Shown here: piece by piece, positions 32,579 to 40,501 of the stretch | How the letters are laid out: the number at the start of each line of letters is the position of its first letter | How positions within the stretch are numbered: the stretch's first letter is position 1 | Assembly: GCA_002342785.1 (NCBI GenBank) | Contig: DDQV01000104.1 | Location: forward strand, 1-61,246 | Reading direction: 5' to 3' | DNA from: Fusobacteriaceae bacterium UBA2433 | Lineage (GTDB): Bacteria > Fusobacteriota > Fusobacteriia > Fusobacteriales > Fusobacteriaceae | Length of the DNA stretch: 61,246 nt | Position numbers and translations under genes: made by a program | Notes under the pieces: generated by a model | Told to the model about the DNA's origin: nothing | The model's input: only the letters and a program-made list of their open reading frames with translations | The model's database searches: none

Positions 32579-33940
32579 TCAGATAATACTTTGGACTTGT
32601 CTTACTTTTAATTCTTTTAAATTTTTTCTTAAAAAATAACCTGTAAATAAAAATACAAGGATATCACTGATAGGCCAGATCAACCATATTCCATCGATAC
32701 CATAATATCTTGGTAATATTATAAACAATGGAACAAAGAGTACAACTTGTCTTGTTAAATTTAAAACAACAGATTTCATTGCTTGGTTTATAGATTGAAA
32801 ATAGTTTGCTCCTATTACATAAAAAGCATTAAGTGTTGCAAGAGATAAACATATTTTTAATCCTCTTACTCCAATTCGAAGGATATCTGGATTTCCATCA
32901 TTAAATAAATTAATTAACATCTCTCCTTTGAAAAATGCAAGGATAGTAATAAAACCAGCAATAAGCATAGACCCAATGAGAGAAATTTTTAATGTTTTAG
33001 TAACTCTATCAAATTTTCCAGCACCATAATTATAACCGATAATAGGTTGACTACCTGCTCTAATTCCAGAAATAGTCATAGACATAAACATATATATACT
33101 ATTTACAATTCCCATTGCTCCCACAGCCATATCTCCACCATATGTAAGAAGAGTTTTATTACAAGCAACTGCAACTAAACTAGTTGTTACTTGTAAAATA
33201 AATGGAGATACACCTATCTTAAATATCTCTTTAACAGTTTGAAATTCTAAGATTAGATTTTCTTTTTTTAATTTTATATGACTATTTTTACTATATATAA
33301 AATGATAAAAAACAGCTATTGTAACAATCATATTTGCAAATGCCGTGGCTAAGGCTGCACCTTTTATCCCCATGTGTAGAGAAAATATTAATATAGGATC
33401 TAAGATAACATTGATTATTGCTCCTGTAATCATATATTTCATAGCTAACTTTGAACTACCTTCAGCTCTCATAAGATTGTTCATTCCCATTGCCATAAAA
33501 TTAAAAAATACAAGTAAGTTTATTATACTCATATAATCTCTAGCATAAGTTAGAGTCTTTTCTGTAGCTCCAAATAAAAGTAGTAGGTCATCTAAAAATA
33601 TTTTTCCTAAGATCATGAGTAAGATACTAGAAATAGTAAATAGTGCAACTGTATTTCCTAAAGTTTTATCGGCTTCATCTTTTTTCCCCTCACCAAGTTT
33701 GATAGATACAATACTACCACCCCCTTGACCAATAAGCATTCCAATAGCAATATAAAGTGTAAATATAGGAAAGGTGATACTGAGCCCTGTCATTGCATAA
33801 GCTCCTATTCCTTTTCCAATAAACATCCTATCTACAATATTATACAAAGCGAAGACAAGACTACCAACTATGGCAGGAATAGAAAATTCTATTAGAAGTT
33901 TTGATATTTTTTCCGTTTCCATTCTTTTTAACTTAGACAT
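32579..33940 (-). CDS. MATE family multidrug efflux transporter, 453 aa
   Basis: Twelve hydrophobic segments in two halves with the MATE landmarks: an N-terminal LLIEFSIPAIVGSLVFALYN, VDRMFIGKGIGAYAMTGLS, GQGGGSIVSIKLGEGKKDEA, and a repeated pattern in the second half (GIRAGSQPIIGYNYGAGKFDRV). It is closest in style to MepA/DinF-like proteins and would export cationic drugs or metabolites with Na+ or H+ exchange at the inner membrane. The gene lies three bases behind a MarR regulator on the same strand. Confidence 0.92.
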   Translation of the reverse strand: MSKLKRMETEKISKLLIEFSIPAIVGSLVFALYNIVDRMFIGKGIGAYAMTGLSITFPIFTLYIAIGMLIGQGGGSIVSIKLGEGKKDEADKTLGNTVALFTISSILLMILGKIFLDDLLLLFGATEKTLTYARDYMSIINLLVFFNFMAMGMNNLMRAEGSSKLAMKYMITGAIINVILDPILIFSLHMGIKGAALATAFANMIVTIAVFYHFIYSKNSHIKLKKENLILEFQTVKEIFKIGVSPFILQVTTSLVAVACNKTLLTYGGDMAVGAMGIVNSIYMFMSMTISGIRAGSQPIIGYNYGAGKFDRVTKTLKISLIGSMLIAGFITILAFFKGEMLINLFNDGNPDILRIGVRGLKICLSLATLNAFYVIGANYFQSINQAMKSVVLNLTRQVVLFVPLFIILPRYYGIDGIWLIWPISDILVFLFTGYFLRKNLKELKVRQVQSII

Positions 33941-33943
33941 AAT

Positions 33944-34381
33944 TTATTCCCCCATCTTCTCTAAGTGTATATTTATATTTTTAGACATTTTTTTTATTAT
34001 ATTTCTAAAAAAAGTTAACTCTTCTTGAGAAAAACCTTCAGTTATCACTTCGTTTTCTAGTTTTATAATTCTTTTTATTTCAGGAATTAATTGAATGGCT
34101 TTTTCAGTACATAAAAGACAATAAATTCTCTTATCTATTTCATCTTTTTTTTTCTCAATATATCCATTGTTAATTAATTTTTTTATAGCCTTAGCTATAG
34201 TAGTTTTATCTACATTTCTTTTTTTGCTTAATCTATCTTGGGAGATCCCTGGATTATTAAAAACTTCATATAATATTTTAAATTGTCCATCTCCTAAAGA
34301 ATACCCATCTAAATGATAGTTAAAAATTTTTCTGATATCTCTACCTAGTTCGTTTATCTCTTTTCCCAAGGGTTTTTTCAC
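33944..34381 (-). CDS. MarR-family repressor, 145 aa
   Basis: A winged-helix of MarR type: ILYEVFNNPGISQDRLSKKRNVDKTTIAKAIKKLINNGYIEKKKDEIDKRIYCLLCTEKA. Start is GTG 34381, seven bases behind AGGAGG. It shares a transcript with the MATE exporter, and two palindromes cover and follow the promoter, so it should repress both genes until a ligand binds. Confidence 0.9.
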   Translation of the reverse strand: MKKPLGKEINELGRDIRKIFNYHLDGYSLGDGQFKILYEVFNNPGISQDRLSKKRNVDKTTIAKAIKKLINNGYIEKKKDEIDKRIYCLLCTEKAIQLIPEIKRIIKLENEVITEGFSQEELTFFRNIIKKMSKNINIHLEKMGE

Positions 34382-34398
34382 TTTGTTCCTCCTAAAAT

Positions 34399-34460
34399 AG
34401 TTGGTTACCCAACTTTAATATTTAAATATATTATCACACTATAGTTGGCAAGTCAACTAT
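34399..34460 (-). promoter_or_regulatory. MarR operon promoter with two palindromic operators
   Basis: Reading leftward: -35 TTGACT (34456-34451), 17-base spacer, -10 TAATAT (34433-34428). ATAGTTGGCAAGTCAACTAT (34441-34460) covers the -35, and a second related palindrome AGTTGGTTACCCAACT (34399-34414) lies past the start site. Both have AGTTGG/CAACT arms. Confidence 0.8.
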
Positions 34461-34540
34461 ATATATTTAAAAGATATTGTAAAAAAAAATTATTATTGTT
34501 AGTATATATCTAATTATAAAAAAATTAGGAGGAAAGTAAG

Positions 34541-35473
34541 ATGGAAACCGAAATTGTAAGTTCAAATAAAAACAAGATAAAAGAGATAGTAGATAAAAAC
34601 TTAATGGTGATTGCAACTTTATTTTTTTCAGGAGCTTTTATAGCAGGTAAATTTTCCATAGTAGAATTTCCAGTATTTTCCCTTACCTTTTTTAGATTTT
34701 TAATAGCGGCGACTATATTATTTTTAATTATGTTAAAGAGAGGAGAGGACCTAACTTTAGAAAAATCAGATATTCCTAAGATAATACTTTTATCCCTCCT
34801 TGGAATGGTAGGATATCATGTTCTTTTTTTTACAGCATTAAAATATACAAGTAGCGTAAATACATCTCTTATAGCAGCGATGAATCCAATTATAACAACT
34901 ATTATGGCTTCTTTATTTTTAAAGGAAAAATTTCCTAAAAAAGCCATCGGTGGAATAATAATCTCATTTTTAGGAGTAGCTATGATAGTTACTAACGGTT
35001 CTATAGATGTAATTAAAAGTATGAATTTTAATATTGGGGATATATATATGTTATTTGCTATCCTATCATTTTCATTATACTTTATAGTTTTAAAAGGAAT
35101 TGTAGGACGAATTGTTTCTATAAAACTTACATTTTATGTTTTTTTATTTTGTGTAATCCTTTTGATTCCAATGGTAATATATGAAAATCCAATGAGTTAT
35201 CTACCTAAGACTACTTTAAAAGGATGGGGAAGTTTAGTATATATGTCGGTATTTGCTTCGGTTATAGCATATTTAATTCAACTAATATCAGTAAAAAGAA
35301 TAGGTCCTGCAAAGACCTCTTTGTATATAAATTTGGTTCCTTTATTTTCAATGATAATGGCATATTTTATCTTAGGAGAGATTATTACACTACCTAAAAT
35401 CTTAGCAGGAGCTATGATAATTAGTGGAGTAATCATTACTTTAAAGAGTAAAAAGATAGAAATAAAAAAATAA
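34541..35473 (+). CDS. EamA/DMT family permease, 310 aa
   Basis: Ten predicted membrane helices in two EamA repeats (GAFIAGKFSIVEFPVFSLTFFRFL; SVNTSLIAAMNPIITTIMASLFLKEKFP; second repeat NIGDIYMLFAILSFSLYFIV and SLYINLVPLFSMIMAYFILGE). The family exports metabolites or amino acids; substrate unknown. It is divergent from the MarR-MATE operon across 159 bases and could share its operators. The ATG is behind AGGAGGAAAGTAAG. Confidence 0.88.
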   Translation: METEIVSSNKNKIKEIVDKNLMVIATLFFSGAFIAGKFSIVEFPVFSLTFFRFLIAATILFLIMLKRGEDLTLEKSDIPKIILLSLLGMVGYHVLFFTALKYTSSVNTSLIAAMNPIITTIMASLFLKEKFPKKAIGGIIISFLGVAMIVTNGSIDVIKSMNFNIGDIYMLFAILSFSLYFIVLKGIVGRIVSIKLTFYVFLFCVILLIPMVIYENPMSYLPKTTLKGWGSLVYMSVFASVIAYLIQLISVKRIGPAKTSLYINLVPLFSMIMAYFILGEIITLPKILAGAMIISGVIITLKSKKIEIKK

Positions 35474-35614
35474 AGAATAATTTATTTTATATTTTATTTT
35501 TATAAAAAAAATAGATTTATTTTATTATCTATATTTAATTGTTTTTTAATCGGTTTTAGGTTATAACTTAATATAAAATTATATATTAAGTTTAATCTAA
35601 AGGAGGATATTTTT

Positions 35615-35755
35615 ATGTATGTGTCAGGAGAAAGACCAGGTGTTGGGATTTATATGTGTGTGATGTGTTTTTCAAAACTAGTTATAAAAAGTGATGATGA
35701 GATATTACCAGAATGTCCAGATTGTAATATAGGAATCTATGAGAAATTAAAATAA
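35615..35755 (+). CDS. Small zinc-ribbon protein, 46 aa
   Basis: An AAGGAGGATATTTTT site precedes a 46-codon frame with two cysteine knuckles, MCVMC and CPDC, about 20 residues apart: the shape of a rubredoxin-like zinc ribbon, related to the small proteins with KPGxGxYxCxxC...LPxCPxC. It has its own terminator downstream. Likely a metal-binding adaptor; function unknown. Confidence 0.75.
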   Translation: MYVSGERPGVGIYMCVMCFSKLVIKSDDEILPECPDCNIGIYEKLK

Positions 35756-35790
35756 TTAATTTTATTTAGAATAAATTATTTGAAAAAATA

Positions 35791-35826
35791 AAACCTCTTT
35801 CAGAGATAGTTGAAGGAGGTTTTTTA
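35791..35826 (+). terminator. Terminator behind the zinc-ribbon gene
   Basis: AAACCTCTTTCA pairs with TGAAGGAGGTTT, followed by TTTTATTTT. Confidence 0.88.
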
Positions 35827-35928
35827 TTTTATATAGTCTATGATATTTTTTTTTCTGTATATATGTTAATATGTTTATATACTAAATTATAAAAATTTAG
35901 ATATCAAAAATAAAAAAAAAGGAGAGTT

Positions 35929-35952
35929 ATGATAGGTATTTTATATACTTAA
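35929..35952 (+). other. Eight-codon leader ORF ahead of the Fe-S protein
   Basis: AAAGGAGAGTT, the best ribosome site in this gap, leads to ATG 35929, which opens only MIGILYT and a TAA. The Fe-S gene starts 16 bases later without a site of its own. This suggests either a translated leader that couples to the next gene or a frameshifted start. Confidence 0.4.
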
Positions 35953-35967
35953 TCATACAATAAGATT

Positions 35968-37104
35968 ATGATTTCTGAAAAAATGAAGGAAAAGATGGAA
36001 GAAATAATAGATGGATGTTTAGAATGTAAAACTAAACCTTGTATGACAAATTGTATCATGCTAAATGAATTTGGAGAAAATCCAAAATCAATTTTTAAAG
36101 AGTGTTTAGAAAAAAATGAGATGCCAGATAGTATGGTATATTCATGTAATATGTGTAATCAATGTACTATTGCTTGCCCTAAAAATTATAGGATTCAAGA
36201 TATATTTGTAGAAAGTAGAAGATTAAAGATAGAAAAAAATAATGGAAAGTCACCTATGAAGGGACATAGAGCAGTTGAAGCACATCAATATTTAAGCAAT
36301 ACAAATTTATTTAATACTATTAATAAAGCTCCAGATGAGAAAAAAACTAAAAGAATTTTTTTCCCTGGATGTTCCTTGCCCTCTTATAATCCTAAAGCAG
36401 TAGGAAATATCTTAGATTTTTTACAAGAAAAATATGATGGAGAGGTAGGATCTATCTTAAAATGTTGTGGAAAGCCAACAAAATCTTTAGGTCAAGATGA
36501 AAAATTTAAAGAAAGATATAGATCGGTTCAAAAAGCTATTGATGATACTAAAGCAGATGAAATTATTGTCGCATGTCAATCATGTTATAAAATTTTTAAA
36601 GAACATAATCCAAATCAAACAATAAAATCTTTATGGGAGATCTTACCTGAATTAGGATTACCTGAACATGCAAATGGAATAGGAAAAGATTCAGACATAA
36701 CCTTTGGTATCCACGATTCATGTCCAACTAGATATAACAAGGAGATTCAAAATGGTGTTAGATGGATCTTAGATAAGATGGAATATAAAACTGAGGAGCC
36801 TATACATACTAAGGAAAATACAAGGTGTTGTGGATTTGGTGGGATGGTAATGCCAGCTAATCCTAAAGCATTTAAGGCTGTTAGTAGTCAAAGAGTAAAG
36901 GAATATAAAACAGATCATATAGTTAGTTATTGTGCTGCATGTAGGGAATCTATGGAAATTGGAGGAAAAGATTCAGTTCATATCTTAGATCTAATATTCG
37001 GTGAAAAATATACAGAAGCTTCTGCAATGAAAAGAAATCAAAATCCAAGTGTACAGTGGATAAATAGATTTAAATCTAAAAAAGAATTGAATAAAAGAAA
37101 ATAA
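35968..37104 (+). CDS. Fe-S protein with two 4Fe-4S clusters and CCG domains, 378 aa
   Basis: Two ferredoxin-type clusters are visible: Cys17/20/25/29 (CLECKTKPCMTNC) and Cys60/63/66/70 (CNMCNQCTIACP). Two CCG (heterodisulfide reductase-like) repeats follow, with FFPGCSLPSYNP...LKCCGKPT and HDSCPTRYN...CCGFGGMVMP, each holding the Cys set for a further cluster. This layout matches HdrD/GlpC/LutA-like electron-transfer subunits. No dehydrogenase partner is next to it, so the donor is unknown. Soluble, no membrane segment. It precedes the rhodanese-TVP38 genes by 50 bases. Confidence 0.85.
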   Translation: MISEKMKEKMEEIIDGCLECKTKPCMTNCIMLNEFGENPKSIFKECLEKNEMPDSMVYSCNMCNQCTIACPKNYRIQDIFVESRRLKIEKNNGKSPMKGHRAVEAHQYLSNTNLFNTINKAPDEKKTKRIFFPGCSLPSYNPKAVGNILDFLQEKYDGEVGSILKCCGKPTKSLGQDEKFKERYRSVQKAIDDTKADEIIVACQSCYKIFKEHNPNQTIKSLWEILPELGLPEHANGIGKDSDITFGIHDSCPTRYNKEIQNGVRWILDKMEYKTEEPIHTKENTRCCGFGGMVMPANPKAFKAVSSQRVKEYKTDHIVSYCAACRESMEIGGKDSVHILDLIFGEKYTEASAMKRNQNPSVQWINRFKSKKELNKRK

Positions 37105-37153
37105 TTTAAAATAAAAATCTGTACTTATTTTAGATGAAAAAAAGGAGGACAGG

Positions 37154-38221
37154 ATGAAAAAATTATTTATTGTCATAATGTCTATGTTCATTTTCATTAT
37201 TGCAACGGCTGCTCCTACAAAGTCTAATTTTGCTTCTTTAAAAGATGTAAAAGACGCAATAAAAAATGATGTATTAATATTAGATACAAGAACTTATCTG
37301 GAATCAGATGGATTAATTTATGGTGAAAAAGAACTTTTAAAGGGAAAGATCCCAGGCTCATATAACATTCCATGGGATATAATGTTAAATAAAGATAAAA
37401 CACTTAAATCTTTTGAAGATATAAAAATAATCTTGAAGAAAGAAGATATTACAGAGGAGACACCTATAATCTTATATTCTAATTTAGGTATAAGATCTGG
37501 GGAGATGGCCTTTTTATTAAAAGAAAAGTTAGGATATAAAGATGTTAAAAACTATGATGGATCGTGGAGAGAATGGTCTAACGAAGCTAAACAGGGAAAT
37601 GTTGAGATTGAAAAAGATAATATATTCAAAGTATTATTTAGTTATCTTACAAAGAGAGAAAAGTTAGAAAGTGTAATTACTTTATTAGGTGTATGGGGAC
37701 CACTTGCTTTTATATTGATATATATTTTTATAACTGTTACAATGCTACCTGCTTTACCTGTTACTGTAGCTTCTGGAATAATTTTTGGTCCAATAATGGG
37801 TGTTATCTATACTTCTATTGGAGCAGGGTTAGGTCTTTCATTTTCTTTTCTAATAGCAAGGTATATTGCTAGGGATGCTATTGAAAAAAAATTTGGTGAT
37901 ACAACTATATTTAAAAAGATAGATGAAGGGGTAAAAAAAGATGGTTGGTTTATCTTAGCTATAACTAGGTTGATACCGGTTTTTCCATTTGGAATTCAAA
38001 ATTATGTGTATGGACTAACTTCTATTAGTTTTTTTAAATACGCTATATTATCTGTAATATTTGTATTACCTGGCTCCTCTGTATATGTTATGTTAGCTGG
38101 GGCATTTACATCTGGAGATAAGGCTATAGTTTTAAAATATTCTATAACAGCATCATTAATATTTTTTGGACTGATGTTAGTTACTAGGATAATTAAGAAA
38201 AAAATAGATCTTCAAAAATAA
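37154..38221 (+). CDS. Rhodanese-TVP38/DedA-like membrane fusion protein, 355 aa
   Basis: A signal sequence (1-20) is followed by a rhodanese domain (30-150, VLILDTRTYLE, KIPGSYNIPWD, ILYSNLGIRSG, YDGSWREW) and, from about residue 175, a TVP38/TMEM64 membrane domain (TMLPALPVTVASGIIFGPIMG, GWFILAITRLIPVFPFGIQNYVYGLT). The rhodanese loop has Ser109 where the catalytic cysteine should be, so sulfur transfer is unlikely and binding is more plausible. The rhodanese part should face the periplasm. The next TVP38 protein and the UGA-containing rhodanese downstream have matching motifs, so the three form a functional cluster. Start behind AAAGGAGGACAGG. Confidence 0.88.
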   Translation: MKKLFIVIMSMFIFIIATAAPTKSNFASLKDVKDAIKNDVLILDTRTYLESDGLIYGEKELLKGKIPGSYNIPWDIMLNKDKTLKSFEDIKIILKKEDITEETPIILYSNLGIRSGEMAFLLKEKLGYKDVKNYDGSWREWSNEAKQGNVEIEKDNIFKVLFSYLTKREKLESVITLLGVWGPLAFILIYIFITVTMLPALPVTVASGIIFGPIMGVIYTSIGAGLGLSFSFLIARYIARDAIEKKFGDTTIFKKIDEGVKKDGWFILAITRLIPVFPFGIQNYVYGLTSISFFKYAILSVIFVLPGSSVYVMLAGAFTSGDKAIVLKYSITASLIFFGLMLVTRIIKKKIDLQK

Positions 38222-38234
38222 AAATAAAATAATT

Positions 38235-38270
38235 AAGTTTACTTACTATATGTAGGTAGACTTTATTTTT
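38235..38270 (+). terminator. Terminator behind the rhodanese-TVP38 gene
   Basis: AAGTTTACTTAC pairs with GTAGGTAGACTT (two G-U), then TTATTTTTATG. Confidence 0.75.
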
Positions 38271-38655
38271 ATGTTGAAAAATCATATTAAAAATGGTATA
38301 AATACTATAAATAAGTTTTTAAAAGGGAGGAAATGTGTCTAAATTGAAATTCAAATGAGCCTGAATAGCCTATAAACTTCTGGATGAAGTTATGATGGAA
38401 TTTTTAGGATCTGAAAAAAATATTAGATAGTTTCATCCTTTATATATTATAAAGATCTATTCTAATTCAACCTTTAACTTCCAATTCATTTCAAAATTAT
38501 CATGGATATAAATAAATATATTAACGAGATTTTTTGACCTTAATATTTTATCTATTCCTAAATAATTATTTTTTAGAACTATTTTTTCTCAGAGACAATT
38601 GTGTTAAAAAAATAACAAAAATAATAATGTGTTGTAATCTATGGAGGTTTATAAG
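38271..38655. other. 385-bp interval between the TVP38 genes
   Basis: A GGGAGGAAATG near 38330 opens only a four-codon ORF. A fragment reading AYKLLDEVMMEFLGSEKNIR and a stop (about 38367-38430) follows a TGA and looks like a piece of a lost gene. The rest is AT-rich without support for any feature. Confidence 0.4.
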
Positions 38656-39363
38656 TTGAAATTGAAAAAAGAAAGAATTTTAAAAATAATAGTTTTAGTA
38701 GTTGTAGTAGGATTATATTTTTTAATCCCAGCTGTCAAGATAAATGTTAATCAAGCTATCTTTATTCTTAAAAATGTAGATGTTGATTTGGCAAGGGGAT
38801 ATATTTTAGGATTTGGAATATGGGCACCAGTAGTATCATTTTTACTCATGATTCTTCAATCTGTGGCGGCACCTCTCCCTGCTTTTATAATAACTTTTGC
38901 AAATGCTGGTTTATTTGGTTGGGTAAAGGGAGCTATTCTTTCATGGATAAGTTCTATGGCAGGAGCAGCACTTTGTTTTTATATTGCAAAGTTTTATGGT
39001 AGAACAGCGGTAATAAAATTAACAGGAAAATATGCTCTAGAAAGTGTAGATGCTTTCTTTGAAAGATATGGAAAACATACAATACTCATAGCACGTTTGC
39101 TACCATTTATCTCTTTTGATATTGTAAGTTATGCAGCAGGATTAACTTCTATGAGTTTCTTTAGTTTTTTTATTGCTACTGGGATAGGACAATTGCCAGC
39201 GACGATAATCTATTCATATATTGGAGGGATGTTAACTGGGACAACAAAAACATTAGTAGTTGGATTACTTATGTTATTTGCAATAAGTACGCTAATATTT
39301 TTATTTAAAAAAGTTTGGGATGATAAGAAAAAAGAAAAAAAAACAATAAATTTAAAAAATTAA
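38656..39363 (+). CDS. TVP38/TMEM64 family membrane protein, 235 aa
   Basis: Six hydrophobic segments with the TVP38/DedA landmarks: GIWAPVVSFLLMILQSVAAPLPAFIITFANAGLFG, then GKHTILIARLLPFISFDIVSYAAGLT and a final helix. These proteins are inner-membrane transporters or lipid scramblases of unsettled substrate. I choose TTG 38656, behind GGAGG at 38643-38647; the ATG at 38641 overlaps that site and gives a five-residue longer form. It lies 15 bases ahead of the UGA-containing rhodanese, whose ribosome site follows its stop, so they are co-transcribed. Confidence 0.85.
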   Translation: MKLKKERILKIIVLVVVVGLYFLIPAVKINVNQAIFILKNVDVDLARGYILGFGIWAPVVSFLLMILQSVAAPLPAFIITFANAGLFGWVKGAILSWISSMAGAALCFYIAKFYGRTAVIKLTGKYALESVDAFFERYGKHTILIARLLPFISFDIVSYAAGLTSMSFFSFFIATGIGQLPATIIYSYIGGMLTGTTKTLVVGLLMLFAISTLIFLFKKVWDDKKKEKKTINLKN

Positions 39364-39378
39364 ATTAAGGAGGAAGAA

Positions 39379-40326
39379 ATGAAAAAAAACTACACCAAGT
39401 TAGGACTACTTATCCTGTGTTCATTGGCATTTATTTTATTTAGTAGTTGCAATAAGACAACAAGTGATAAAACAAAAAAAGTAGATTTGTCAGTATATGA
39501 AAAAGGAGACTACTTTATAAGTCCAGAAGAGGTTAGATCGTTATTAGGATCAGAAGATCTAGTATTATTAGACTGTAACAATCCAAAGATATATGCTAAA
39601 GAGCATATAGAGGGTGCTATAGGAATTGGATTTCATGCTTTTTCAAAAAAAGTTGGGAAACCAGGAGATCCAGGTTGGGGAACAATAGACTCAAAGGATG
39701 ATTTGACTAAAAAACTTATCTCTTTGGGAATAGATAACAAGAAATTAATTGTACTTTATTCAGACATATTCAAAGGTCCTGGAGCAGATGGTCGTGCTGC
39801 ATGGCAACTAAGAATAGCAGGGATGACAAATGTTAAAATTCTTCATGGAGGATCTACTTATTGGAAAGAACTTGGTTATGAGATGACAAATGACCTTACT
39901 CCAGAGCCAACACCTAGTGATGGTGTAATCTTAAAAGATTATGACAATAGTTTTATGGCAACAAAAGAGGAAGTCTTTGAAAATTTAGGAAAGAAATTGC
40001 TTATAGATGTAAGAACAAAAAAAGAATTTGATGGATCTCAAAATGCTGGAGAACCTAGAGGTGGACATATAAAAGACGCTAAACATCTTCTTTGGACAGA
40101 TCTTTTAAACAAAAATGGAACTTTAAAAACTCCAAAAGAGATGGAAGAGATAATGGGTGAGTTTGGTCTATCTAAAAAAGATGACTTTACACTTTACTGA
40201 ACGATGGGAATAAGATCGGGTTATGCAACTATGATCCTCAGAGCCGGTGGCTTTGAAAATGTAAAAAATTACGAAGGTTCTATCTATGAATGGGGTGGCG
40301 ATGAAACTATGCCAATGGAAAAATAA
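39379..40326 (+). CDS. Selenocysteine-containing rhodanese lipoprotein, 315 aa (UGA at codon 274)
   Basis: A lipobox FSSC (Cys24) marks an exported lipoprotein. Two rhodanese domains follow, the first (about 40-165) without a catalytic cysteine (LYSDIFKG), the second (about 190-310) reading LY-UGA-TMGIRSG at the active loop. The UGA (40198-40200) occupies precisely the position of the catalytic Cys in C-x-x-G-x-R-S, and the same frame goes on for 41 codons of perfect rhodanese C-terminus (NVKNYEGSIYEWGG) to a TAA at 40324. So UGA most likely encodes selenocysteine. Hairpins directly downstream are SECIS candidates. MnmH elsewhere in the window shows selenophosphate is used. Conventional gene calling would cut this protein at residue 273. 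Confidence 0.88.
40201..40255 (+). promoter_or_regulatory. Candidate bacterial SECIS region behind the UGA codon
   Basis: Two structures are possible: an interrupted hairpin at 40214-40236 (GATC/GATC outside, GGTT/AACT inside, loop ATGC) whose loop lies about 24 bases past the UGA, within the usual range; and a stronger 7-bp hairpin CAGAGCC-GGT-GGCTTTG at 40239-40255 with a GGU loop, but 46 bases away. Which one binds SelB cannot be decided by eye. Confidence 0.5.
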
Positions 40327-40357
40327 ATAAAGTAGATAGATAGTTTTTAATATTTTT

Positions 40358-40397
40358 AGGTTGTAGATATATAGTTATATATCTACAACCTTTTTTT
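40358..40397 (+). terminator. Terminator behind the selenoprotein gene
   Basis: AGGTTGTAGATATATA pairs with TATATATCTACAACCT, followed by six more T. Confidence 0.92.
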
Positions 40398-40501
40398 AAT
40401 TTTTAACTATATGAAAAAATGAAATAATTATACTTGCAATTTATATAAAAAATATATAAAATAAAATTAATCTTAATTAAAAAATTTAAAAGGATAATTA
40501 T

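Larger units (their letters stand above)
35474..35967. other. Interval with a 46-codon gene, a terminator and a leader ORF
   Basis: This 494-bp gap holds the zinc-ribbon gene, its terminator and an eight-codon leader, each listed separately. Nothing else is seen. Confidence 0.6.
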
